From assembly GCA_001915925.1 (NCBI GenBank), contig MNRL01000014.1:62001-126000 (forward strand): a stretch of 64,000 nt of DNA, read 5' to 3'. The DNA is from Clostridium sp. CAG:354_28_25 (GTDB taxonomy: Bacteria > Bacillota > Clostridia > TANB77 > CAG-508). The notes beneath the pieces were generated by a model. That model did not search any database. It saw only the letters and a program-made list of their open reading frames with translations, and was not told where the DNA came from. Every line of letters starts with the position of its first letter. The stretch's first letter is position 1. The position numbers and the translations under genes were made by a program. This document shows positions 8,959 to 17,410 of the stretch, in pieces.

Positions 8959-8991
8959 CGCTGCCTTATTTTTAGACAGTTATGTGATGAT

Positions 8992-9660
8992 TCACTTTAC
9001 AACAATAAAATCCCCTGTATAAATTAAATCAGGATCTATGATGTTCTGGTTGTCTGCCATCAACTGTTCCACCGATGTGTTAAAGCGTTCTGCAAGAACA
9101 CTCAAACAGTCTCCCTGTTCGATGACGTATTTTCCAACTGCTACTTCTAACAAGAACTTGTCAGAGTTAACATCTTCGGTATGCCAATAAATTGGCTGAG
9201 CAGAGTCAATTTCTACTGCAAATTCCTCTTCGGCAGATGACAGCACGTCTTTTGCTGCCTTCTGTGGATCACTTTGAAAAGCTTCTTCCAGATTCGACCG
9301 AAGTCGATTATCCATATAGGTTCCGACCTGGACGAAATCTGTATCGCTATCAGACTTGACCCAATCATACTCCCATGACAAATCTTCCTTTTCTTTGTCA
9401 GTGGAAAAGTAATATTCTGCCTCTGAGTGACATTTCTCACTTGCAATAAACCAAATTGGATTATCGTGCCCTTCTGTTAAGTGTTCCCGGACTTTCGCTC
9501 CCATCTCTTGGAAGCTTCCACCGAATCCCATAGTCGAGTAGTTTCCATTAGCAGTTCTTATTGATACTGCAGATGCAGCCTCTACACTCATCGTTGAGCA
9601 AAAAAAACTGCTTCCAATAACCAGACCACAAGTTACAACTGTTGCTAAACCTTTTCTCAT
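8992..9660 (-). CDS. Secreted LysM-domain protein with atypical base composition
   Basis: A 222-residue secreted protein. A signal peptide (basic MRKG, hydrophobic core, VEAAS cleavage region near residue 29) precedes an unrecognised domain of about 145 residues rich in Asp/Glu/Trp. A C-terminal LysM domain (about 178-222: YVIEQGDCLSVLAERF ... NQNIIDPDLIYTGDFIVV) should bind N-acetylglucosamine in peptidoglycan. The central domain has no catalytic motif I know. Sampled lines are 43-47% G+C against about 22-30% around it, with codons such as CGG, CTG and GTC that neighbours avoid. With its own GGAGG site and terminator, this fits a laterally acquired single-gene cassette. Confidence 0.8.
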   Translation of the reverse strand: MRKGLATVVTCGLVIGSSFFCSTMSVEAASAVSIRTANGNYSTMGFGGSFQEMGAKVREHLTEGHDNPIWFIASEKCHSEAEYYFSTDKEKEDLSWEYDWVKSDSDTDFVQVGTYMDNRLRSNLEEAFQSDPQKAAKDVLSSAEEEFAVEIDSAQPIYWHTEDVNSDKFLLEVAVGKYVIEQGDCLSVLAERFNTSVEQLMADNQNIIDPDLIYTGDFIVVK

Positions 9661-9815
9661 AGCATTTCCTCCGTGTTTGATCTTTTATCATCACTATATC
9701 GAGTTACATAATACATTGTACCATAAAATTTATACTTTGTACATAACTAGCTTTTTTAGCATCTGTTAAACTATAAATTTATTTTAAATAAATATAAATT
9801 TTGAGCATGTAATTT

Positions 9816-9847
9816 AAAAAGCCACCAAATCAATTTGATAGCTTTTT
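9816..9847 (-). terminator. Terminator of the 12970-9912 gene group
   Basis: On the minus strand AAAAAGC..GCTTTTT closes a hairpin whose inner arms TATCAAAT / ATTTGGTG also pair (two G-U pairs), giving a stem of about 15 bp, followed by a T-run. It lies 65 bases past the stop at 9912. Confidence 0.75.
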
Positions 9848-9867
9848 AATATAATTTACTAAAAAAG

Positions 9868-9911
9868 GAGTTCGAGGAACGTCCCCTAATCCCGAACGTT
9901 TCGAACCGGAA
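9868..9911. repeat. Diverged copy of the GGGATTT/GGAACGTCCCC palindromic repeat
   Basis: It contains GAGGAACGTCCCCTAATCCC, the core seen at 49301, 55391 and 59233. Flanks GTTCG and CGAAC can pair around it. It abuts the stop codon of the GT2 gene at 9912. Confidence 0.6.
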
Positions 9912-10922
9912 TTACATTATTAACAACTTATTTCCCTTTTCTATTGGTTTACTATATATTTTTATAAATAGTTGTTGGAACCCATATTTATACAAATTAT
10001 AAGCAATCCAATATTTTTTTCTAGGCACATTTTTTAATTTTAAAAATGGATTTTTTCTCCATTCAAAGAAGTTTATATCTAGATAATTCATTATATCTCT
10101 TATATTATCTTTTAATTCTCCATTTTTATTTATATTTAATTCTAGTAAGGCTCTCATTCCAATTCTTGTAAAAGCTATAAATGTTAACATATTTTTCATT
10201 TTTTCGTATTTACCAGCATCTTTATATAATTTTTTAACTTCTACAAGACCATCTTTTAGATCTTTAATTTGAATTTGATTTTTCAAATTTTTATTAGAAT
10301 TATCTTCATATTTATAATATAACTGTTCATTTATAAATGAAAGCTTATTAGCCTTAGAATAACAACTTAATATAAATATTTCATCTTGACATTCATCATA
10401 ATTCTGGAATCCAATATCTTTTGCAATTTCTTTTTTTATTAATTTATTTCCACCATCTAGATTTAAATATGCAAAATTTTCATTTTTTCCATTTACCTCT
10501 TCTACTTCTTTAAATTTATTATTAAGTCCTTCATGAATTAATTGATTTGTATTTATATCTATTATATTAAAACCACAAATTGCAATATCTGTACCATTTT
10601 TTTCCTGTGCATTATATAGTTTTTCTAAAGCTGTTTTTTCTAGACACATATCACCATTCATCACTATAATATATTTTCCTTGTGCTTCTTCTAATGCTTT
10701 ATTTTTAGCTGTTACATCTTGAGCCTTTGTTTTATATATAATTTTTATATGTTTATATTTTTCTTGAGTTTCTTTTACAAATCTATCTATATCAGAATTT
10801 TCTTCTTTATAAATACAAATTATTTCTGTGTTTGATAATGTCTGATTAATTAAACTATTTAAACATTCCTTTACTTTCTTGTGTCTTCTTTTAAAAATTG
10901 TAATAACAGATACATTACACAT
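9912..10922 (-). CDS. Family 2 glycosyltransferase
   Basis: A 336-residue GT-A type enzyme. The N-terminus VSVITIFKRRHKKVKECLNSLINQTLSNTEIICI is a typical GT2 nucleotide-binding start. YIIVMNGDMCLE holds NGD in place of the usual D-x-D metal motif, a possible change in metal coordination. The C-terminal ~120 residues are helical and basic and end in an amphipathic segment, fitting membrane association. GGGGGA lies 7 bases before the ATG. It starts 15 bases after the end of the reconstructed acyltransferase gene, so it is the last gene of that operon. It probably adds one sugar to the surface glycan; donor and acceptor are unknown. Confidence 0.8.
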   Translation of the reverse strand: MCNVSVITIFKRRHKKVKECLNSLINQTLSNTEIICIYKEENSDIDRFVKETQEKYKHIKIIYKTKAQDVTAKNKALEEAQGKYIIVMNGDMCLEKTALEKLYNAQEKNGTDIAICGFNIIDINTNQLIHEGLNNKFKEVEEVNGKNENFAYLNLDGGNKLIKKEIAKDIGFQNYDECQDEIFILSCYSKANKLSFINEQLYYKYEDNSNKNLKNQIQIKDLKDGLVEVKKLYKDAGKYEKMKNMLTFIAFTRIGMRALLELNINKNGELKDNIRDIMNYLDINFFEWRKNPFLKLKNVPRKKYWIAYNLYKYGFQQLFIKIYSKPIEKGNKLLIM

Positions 10923-10937
10923 TGCAATTCCCCCTAT

Positions 10938-12042
10938 TTAATTCAAATTCATGAAATTGTCTACTCTATTAAATAAACGATTTAATGGTTTTAATTTAAG
11001 TACATTTCTCTCTATTATATTTTTTCTTAAAAATTCTATTATTGCAGTTATTAAATAAAAACTAATTGTTGCAATTATCAATGTCGAAAATACTCCCCCC
11101 AGGTATGTTTTTTATAAATTCCATTCCAAATATATTATGCCATAATCTATATCTCATAAAATTATTTTCATGAAATAAATAGACTGCAAAACTTATACTA
11201 GCAAAATAATTTATAACTTTATTACATCTAAGCTTCCATTCTTTAAAGATATAAAATAAAGCAATTGAAGGTATTAAAATGAATATTGAATTCATCTCCC
11301 TATAATATGCAAAAAGATTTGACCAAAAAATATTTTTTTGTTCCAGTTTTTTTCCAATTAAAACAATTGCAAATACTATCATATATCCTAAACAAATTAA
11401 AATTATATTTCTTAGCTTTTTATTTTCAAAGAATTTTATTCCATATAGTCTAATATATGCACCAATAATATATACATATATAAATAATAAAATTCCAATT
11501 GGAGTTTGAGTACTTCCAATCAAACCATTTGAATAAAATATAGTTGGAATTACTGCAAAAATAATTGTTAGAATAGCTAATAGTTTATTATAATTTTCTT
11601 TACTTAAACTATTCAAAAACTTATTTATAAATGGTGCTAATAGGAGTATATATAAATATACTGTTATAAACCAATATTGATTATATGCTAATGGAAAAAA
11701 AGTTTTTATCGTATCAACTTTACTCCATTTTTCTATTCCTGTAAGTCTAAATACTAACATAAAACCTACGGAGTAACAAAAAATTTGTAACCATAAAATA
11801 AATACTTTTTTAAAACTAAAGTTTTTATTTATACTAAAATAGCCAGTAATAAGTAAAAATATAACAACTCCAATTTTTCCACCAATACCACCTATTATTC
11901 CAAAAATCATATTTCCATCTACAGTATATCCATCCACTATACCTGTATTTAAAGCCATATGATGAAATATGATTAAACACATTGCTATAATTCTTAATAA
12001 TTCTATATTAGAATCTCTATTTTTCTTTATTGTCTTCTCCAA
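10938..12042 (-). pseudogene. Acyltransferase-3 membrane protein with a frameshift in a G6 tract
   Basis: The main frame (12042-11062) is a classic acyltransferase-3 (OafA/WecH-like) protein: NSNIELLRI-type N-terminus RDSNIELLRIIAMCLIIFHH with the catalytic-region His pair, then about ten helices. It ends abruptly after PGGSIF. Just there the minus strand has six G (C6 at 11095-11100). With five G the frame would continue as PGGVFSTLIIATISFYLITAI and 45 more residues to a stop at 10938, restoring the missing last helix and a 367-residue protein. These enzymes O-acetylate or succinylate surface sugars. The cause is phase variation, decay or a homopolymer error. It overlaps the upstream gtrB-like gene by 26 bases. 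Confidence 0.8.
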
Positions 12043-12970
12043 TGTTAAAAGTCCTTTCTATTATATATTGTGGTCTTCTCTTTGTTTCATCATAAATTCT
12101 TCCTATATACTCTCCTATCATCCATAAAGATATAAGTATCATACCACTTAAAAATGTCATTGTTACCATTAAAGATGTCCACCCCGCTGTTAAATTGTTC
12201 CAATCAAATATATATGAAAGAATTGCATATATTAGAATTATTAATGATATAGCTATAGAAATAGTCCCCATTGTTCCTACAATTTTTAAAGGTTTAATTG
12301 AAAAACTAAATATTCCATCCTTAGCTAATTTTAACATTTTCTTTAACGGATATTTTGTTTTACCTGCAAACCTTTCTTTTCTTTCATATTCGAAAGGTGT
12401 TTGCTTAAATCCTACCCAACTAAATAGTCCTCTTAAAAACTTATTATGCTCGGGTAAAGCATTTATAACATCTATAACTTTTCTATCAACTAATCTAAAG
12501 TCTCCTGTATCTCTTGGAATTTCTACATCTGATAACGCGTTTAATGTTTTATAAAACATTGAAGCAGTTAATAATTTAAATTTTGATTCTCCTTTTCTAG
12601 ATTTTCTTTTTCCATATATTACTTCGTTTCCATCTTCCCAAAGTTTTAACATATCAGGTATAAGTTCTGGCGGATCTTGCAAGTCCGCATCAATTATTAC
12701 TATGGCATCTCCTGTAACATATTGAAGCCCAGCAGTTACAGCACATTGATGTCCAAAATTTCTAGAAAAAGAAATTATCTTTACATTTTTATCTTCATTT
12801 GCTATATCTATTAATATACTTAGAGTTTTATCTTTGCTTCCATCATTTATAAAAATTAGTTCATAATTGTAATTATTAATGCTTTCTAATACTCTCTTTA
12901 GTCTTTTATAACATTCTTCTGCAACTTCTTCCTCATAATACATTGGTATTATAACTGAAACTTTTTTCAT
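12017..12970 (-). CDS. GtrB-like polyprenyl-phosphate glycosyltransferase
   Basis: A 317-residue GT2 enzyme of the GtrB / bactoprenol glucosyltransferase type. The N-terminal GT-A domain shows VSVIIPMYYEEE, the DADLQDPPELIP donor/metal motif and RDTGDFRLVDRKV. Two C-terminal transmembrane helices follow and the tail is cytosolic. Such proteins load a sugar onto undecaprenyl phosphate on the inner face for use by GtrII-type or GT-C transferases outside, and a GtrII-like gene lies at 17411-18922. The start is ATG at 12970, because the upstream TTG overlaps the TTGGAG ribosome site. It is closely similar in motif content to the protein at 29350-30318, which suggests two separate sugar-loading systems. 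Confidence 0.87.
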   Translation of the reverse strand: MKKVSVIIPMYYEEEVAEECYKRLKRVLESINNYNYELIFINDGSKDKTLSILIDIANEDKNVKIISFSRNFGHQCAVTAGLQYVTGDAIVIIDADLQDPPELIPDMLKLWEDGNEVIYGKRKSRKGESKFKLLTASMFYKTLNALSDVEIPRDTGDFRLVDRKVIDVINALPEHNKFLRGLFSWVGFKQTPFEYERKERFAGKTKYPLKKMLKLAKDGIFSFSIKPLKIVGTMGTISIAISLIILIYAILSYIFDWNNLTAGWTSLMVTMTFLSGMILISLWMIGEYIGRIYDETKRRPQYIIERTFNIGEDNKEK

Positions 12971-13048
12971 AATACTCTCCAATCTATGTTTTTATGAATT
13001 TATTTTTTCATATAATATCATTTTAATACTTATTATTCAACCTTTATT

Positions 13049-16000
13049 TTATAATCCAAAATACCTCTTTATTGCATTTGCATCTGCTTGTGCAACCCTT
13101 CTTAAATCTTCATCTGAATCTAATAAATTTGAATCTGAACTATTCATAAAGCAATGTTCTACAAGTATAGCAGGAACACCAGTTTCTGTGTTTAAATCTG
13201 GTCCATAATCTAATGTATCACCTTTCATAGCATGTCTAATATCTGCATAATAATCTGCTTGAACAACTTGTCCATTTAGTAAATATTGATATTTTGGAAT
13301 TTGGTCTATATTTCGTTTTGTAATGCCTCCAGAAATATTTCTACCAATTCCAACATATGATAATTCTTCTTGAATTAGCTCAGCTAATTTTGTCATTTCG
13401 CTATTATAATGTCTTTGTCCTTCATAAAAAGGCACATACATTTGTGAACCACTTGCAGAATGAGATGCTTCATCATTTATGTGAAGACTTACATATAAAT
13501 TTGCATTGTTATTTCGTGCAATCATTGCTCTATCTTCTAAATTCATTTGATAATCACCATCACGTGCTAATATCACAGTTACATCTGGAATTCCAGATAA
13601 ATCGTCTCTTATATATCTAGCAATTTGAAGTGTTATATTTTTTTCTACTAAGCCTTTCCAATTATTAGCGCAACCAGTCTCATATCCGCCATGACCTGCA
13701 TTTAAGACAATTACTAATTTATTATTATGAGTTATTCTAAATTTTTGTGCACTAGTATAATTTTTTGTATAAACTTGTATATTTGTTCCATTATTTGCTT
13801 GACCACTTTCCGCATCTAAACATAATCCATTTGCAGATGAAATTATATAATATGTATCGTTTCCGGCCTCTTGTATTATCCATTCTTGGTTTTCCTTTCC
13901 GTTTTTTTCACATTGACATACATTAGTGCCCGGTTCGTTTCCGTCATTTTGTACATTTAATGCTTTATTGGAATGATCTGCAATAATAATATATTCTTCA
14001 TTTGAAAGTGCTTGAAATTTAAAACTTTGTTGAGGTACTCTAGAATAATCCCATAATTGAATATTTGCATAATTCTCTTGCGAACCATTGGAAACATCTA
14101 ATACTTTTCTAGGGTTTATCGTTGATTGTATCTGATAACTATCTTCATCAATTATATTTATTGGCATAAATTTAAATTGCTGTGCATCAGTACCATTATT
14201 ATAATATAATTGAATATTTGTACAGTCATTATTACTTAATCCTCCACTAATATCAATATATAAACCATTTGCCTTTGATATTATATTATAATAACCATTT
14301 CCAATATCTTCTATTACCCATTTTTGATTGTCTGTTCCATTAACATCATATTGCCATATATTTGTATATAAAGCTGTTCCACCATTTTGCACATCTAATG
14401 CTTTTGCAGAATGAATTGCTGTTATAGTATATGTTCCATCATTATTATACTTTACTCTAAATTTTTGTTGTTGAACATTAGCATTAGCCCATGTTTGTAA
14501 ATTAGCACACGCATTAAATTTTCCACCATCTATATCAAAAACTTTATTATTTTTCAAATTTATTTTATATATTCCATCATTTATGGTCTTTTTTCCTGTT
14601 ATTTCTCTTTTTACAAATATAAATCTTTGGCTATTTGTTCCGTTTTCTCCCCATAACTGTAGTTTATTACCACTAGATGTATTTCCACTTGGAACGTCAA
14701 TACATAAATTACCACATTTAGAATATATATAGTAAGTATTAACATCCGTTTCTTTTATTATCCATTTTTGAGTATCTAAATTTTCATCTGTTTTTTGAAT
14801 AATTTTACTCCCTACACTTGGATTTGAACTTTCCACAGTTAAAGCTTTTCCAGAAATCTTAGATATTATTTTATAATATCCATTTCCTACATATTTTACA
14901 ATAAATTTTTGTGCGTTTGTAAAATTACTTGTCCATAATTGTATTTCCGCATTTTCTTCTGTACTACCATTTACTATATCTAGGCTTTGTAAGATATTCC
15001 CTTTTGCACTTAACTCATAAACACCATCTTCAATACTTCTTTCACCTTTCATAGGATATGCATTTTTTAAAATAAATTTTTGTGCACTCGAATTATTATA
15101 TTCATAAACTTGTACATTCGTCCCATTCTTAAATGAAGCACCACTTATATCTAGTGCTAACCCATTTAATTTAGATATAAAACTATATGAATCATCATTA
15201 TTTTTTACTATGTACCATTTTTGAGCATCTGTTCCATTTAAATCATATTGCCATACATTCGCATAATTAGTCATTCCTGCATTTGAAACATCTAAGACTT
15301 TTCCAGAATTAACAGCCATAATTGTATATGTATTATCTTCTTTGTTATATGTTAGTTTAAATTTTTGTGCTGGGTTATTATCTATTGTCCATAATTGAAC
15401 ATTAGCTGTTGCATCTGGACTACAACTAGTAATATCTATACCAATATTTTGGCTTTCGAAAGCCAAAATATTATATGTATCGTCTTTTATATTATTTTCT
15501 TTATTCAATTCATATTGTAAAACCAATCTAAATTTTTGCGCATTACTACCGTTTCCTTCATAAACTTGTACATTTGTACAATTATTAAAACATCCTCCAC
15601 ATATGTCTAAATATAAGTTTTCTTTTAGTTTAGACATAAAACTATATGTTCCATCACTATTCTGTATTGCAATCCATTTTTGAGCATCAGTTCCATTTAA
15701 ATCATATTGCCATACATTAGTTCCGTTTGAAGTTCCCCCATTTTGTATATCTATTGCTTTTCCTGAATTTACAGATATTATTGTATATGTTCCATCCTCT
15801 TTATTATATATAAACTCAAATTTTTGATTTGGTACATTGCTTCTTTGATATATATATATATTAGCTCCCGAATTAAAACTTTGTTCTTTTACATCTAATA
15901 ATTTATTATCATCTATACATGAATGTATTTCATAAATTCCATCTTCTATTGTTTTTGTACCTATATTTGGAGCTTTTTCAGAATTTATTTTCTCTAATTC

Positions 16001-16249
16001 TAAATTACTTTCATCTTTTATTATATTATTAGATAAAATATTTTCGTAAATTATATTATTTTTATTATTTAAAATTTCATTTTTTATCTCTTCATTATCT
16101 TCATAAATATTATTATTTTGGTTTTCGATAAAGTTTTTATCTATACTATTTGTAATAGTATTAGTTTCTTCTTCAGCATAAGAAAATGTAGATATTACTG
16201 CAATTATTAATAGAATCAATATAATTATTAGCCTTCTTATTTTTTCCAT
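13049..16249 (-). CDS. Secreted N-acetylmuramoyl-L-alanine amidase with five ricin-type lectin domains
   Basis: A 1066-residue protein. A signal peptide (MEKIRRLIIILILLI...) is followed by an Asn/Glu-rich spacer to about residue 100. Five beta-trefoil RICIN domains of ~145 residues then follow (about 100-835), each with three subrepeats ending in QKW/QKF/QLW motifs. The C-terminus is an Amidase_3 domain: NAGHGG (His about 851), KNITLQIARYI, SLHIND (His about 921) and the catalytic-site VEHCFMN (about 1030). Amidase_3 cleaves the MurNAc-L-Ala bond with zinc. The lectin array should bind a cell-surface sugar and position the enzyme. The ATG at 16249 is chosen because earlier codons would translate a 21-bp hairpin. 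It is one of three such hydrolases nearby. Confidence 0.9.
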   Translation of the reverse strand: MEKIRRLIIILILLIIAVISTFSYAEEETNTITNSIDKNFIENQNNNIYEDNEEIKNEILNNKNNIIYENILSNNIIKDESNLELEKINSEKAPNIGTKTIEDGIYEIHSCIDDNKLLDVKEQSFNSGANIYIYQRSNVPNQKFEFIYNKEDGTYTIISVNSGKAIDIQNGGTSNGTNVWQYDLNGTDAQKWIAIQNSDGTYSFMSKLKENLYLDICGGCFNNCTNVQVYEGNGSNAQKFRLVLQYELNKENNIKDDTYNILAFESQNIGIDITSCSPDATANVQLWTIDNNPAQKFKLTYNKEDNTYTIMAVNSGKVLDVSNAGMTNYANVWQYDLNGTDAQKWYIVKNNDDSYSFISKLNGLALDISGASFKNGTNVQVYEYNNSSAQKFILKNAYPMKGERSIEDGVYELSAKGNILQSLDIVNGSTEENAEIQLWTSNFTNAQKFIVKYVGNGYYKIISKISGKALTVESSNPSVGSKIIQKTDENLDTQKWIIKETDVNTYYIYSKCGNLCIDVPSGNTSSGNKLQLWGENGTNSQRFIFVKREITGKKTINDGIYKINLKNNKVFDIDGGKFNACANLQTWANANVQQQKFRVKYNNDGTYTITAIHSAKALDVQNGGTALYTNIWQYDVNGTDNQKWVIEDIGNGYYNIISKANGLYIDISGGLSNNDCTNIQLYYNNGTDAQQFKFMPINIIDEDSYQIQSTINPRKVLDVSNGSQENYANIQLWDYSRVPQQSFKFQALSNEEYIIIADHSNKALNVQNDGNEPGTNVCQCEKNGKENQEWIIQEAGNDTYYIISSANGLCLDAESGQANNGTNIQVYTKNYTSAQKFRITHNNKLVIVLNAGHGGYETGCANNWKGLVEKNITLQIARYIRDDLSGIPDVTVILARDGDYQMNLEDRAMIARNNNANLYVSLHINDEASHSASGSQMYVPFYEGQRHYNSEMTKLAELIQEELSYVGIGRNISGGITKRNIDQIPKYQYLLNGQVVQADYYADIRHAMKGDTLDYGPDLNTETGVPAILVEHCFMNSSDSNLLDSDEDLRRVAQADANAIKRYFGL

Positions 16250-16277
16250 TACTATTTTTTCTCTCCCCTTATTACGC

Positions 16278-16322
16278 AGTTTAAATAGTTCAACCATATT
16301 TTATGGTTGAACTATTTAAACT
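16278..16322. repeat. Perfect 21-bp inverted repeat (long hairpin)
   Basis: Arms 16278-16298 and 16302-16322 are exact reverse complements (5' arm starts AGTTTAAATAG and ends AACCATA) around a TTT loop. It lies between the prs stop (16357) and the amidase start (16249). There is no T-run on either side, so it is not a typical terminator. A 3'-end stabiliser or a regulator site is possible. Confidence 0.75.
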
Positions 16323-16356
16323 TTCTCAAATTAATATACTAAAAGAATGTGACTTG

Positions 16357-17310
16357 TTAATTTTTTCTTTTTAATAATTCACCTAATGGTTTTCTCTCAT
16401 TTAAACGTTTAATTGTTTCTGCAAATAGTGGTGCTATAGAAACAACTTTTATTTGTAGTATTTGTTTTTCTTCTGATAATGGAATTGTATTAGTTATAAC
16501 CAATTCTTTTATTGGTGAATTTTGAATTCTCTCTATTGCTGGTCCAGAAAGTACTCCATGTGTACATCCTGCATAAATAGCTTCTGCCCCATATTCCTTT
16601 AATACCCTTACTGTTTCCATCATTGAACCTGCTGTATCTATTTCGTCATCAAATATAATTGCATTTTTACCTTTTACATCACCTATAATCGTAGTTCCTA
16701 TCGCCTTATCATTATTTCCATCTCTTCTTTTATCTAACATTGCAATTGGACAATTAAAAAATTCTGAATATTTATATGCTTTTTTTGAACTTCCTGCATC
16801 TGTTGCAACAATAACCATATTATCTAATTTTTTACTCATAAAATAATCCTCTAAAATCCCTTCTGCAGAAAGGCGATCACAATTTATATTATTAAAATAT
16901 GCTTGTATAGCTGGGTTATGTAGGTCGCAAGTAATTACTCTAGTTGCTCCAGCAGCCTCTAATAACTCTGCTATTAATTTTGCTGTTATTGGTACTCTTG
17001 GCTGGTCTTTTTTGTCTGAACGAGAATATATATAATAAGGTAAAACTACATTTATTTTACCTGCAGATGCCCTTTTTACTGCATCAATTGTTATTAATAA
17101 TTCCATTATTCTCTCATTTACTGGTGGTACATTACTTTGTACTAAATACACATCATGTTCCCTTACAGTCTCTAGTATTTGTACAAAATTATTATCATTT
17201 TTAAATTTCATTGTATTTATTTTTCCCATTGGAATATCTAAATACTCACAGATTTCTTTTGTAAATGGTTCTGCATATTTGCTACAAGCGAAAATTTTAA
17301 TATTTTCCAT
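16357..17310 (-). CDS. prs: Ribose-phosphate pyrophosphokinase
   Basis: A 317-residue PRPP synthetase, the usual length. It has the pyrophosphate-loop region RSDKKDQPRVPITAK, the CDLHNPAIQAYF segment, the KRRDGN flexible-loop start, and the PRPP-binding FDDEIDTAGSM motif (expected DDxxDTxGT/S). It makes PRPP from ribose-5-phosphate and ATP for nucleotides, NAD, His and Trp. The early strand reads FACSKYAEPF rather than the common FSGNANPxLA, so this is one of the diverged prs copies and a second canonical copy could exist elsewhere. The start is ATG at 17310; the upstream ATG at 17325 overlaps the GGAGG site. A good promoter lies directly upstream. It interrupts the envelope genes. Confidence 0.92.
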   Translation of the reverse strand: MENIKIFACSKYAEPFTKEICEYLDIPMGKINTMKFKNDNNFVQILETVREHDVYLVQSNVPPVNERIMELLITIDAVKRASAGKINVVLPYYIYSRSDKKDQPRVPITAKLIAELLEAAGATRVITCDLHNPAIQAYFNNINCDRLSAEGILEDYFMSKKLDNMVIVATDAGSSKKAYKYSEFFNCPIAMLDKRRDGNNDKAIGTTIIGDVKGKNAIIFDDEIDTAGSMMETVRVLKEYGAEAIYAGCTHGVLSGPAIERIQNSPIKELVITNTIPLSEEKQILQIKVVSIAPLFAETIKRLNERKPLGELLKRKN

Positions 17311-17343
17311 AATTTGTTCCTCCATTATTATTAATTTGCTTTT

Positions 17344-17372
17344 ATATTATCATTATCAGTATTTTTTTACAA
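17344..17372 (-). promoter_or_regulatory. Promoter of prs
   Basis: On the minus strand: TTGTAA (17372-17367), a 17-base spacer and TAATAT (17349-17344), 34 bases before the ATG. Confidence 0.6.
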
Positions 17373-17410
17373 GGTACAGCTAGAATTTTAAATAAAAAAC
17401 TAATGTATTT

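Noticed and set aside
2735..9660. Prophage or integrative element spanning the two higher-GC genes
   Set aside because: The genes between them (ruvB, queH, the cysteine synthase-like gene) have normal host composition, and no integrase, att site or phage genes are present.
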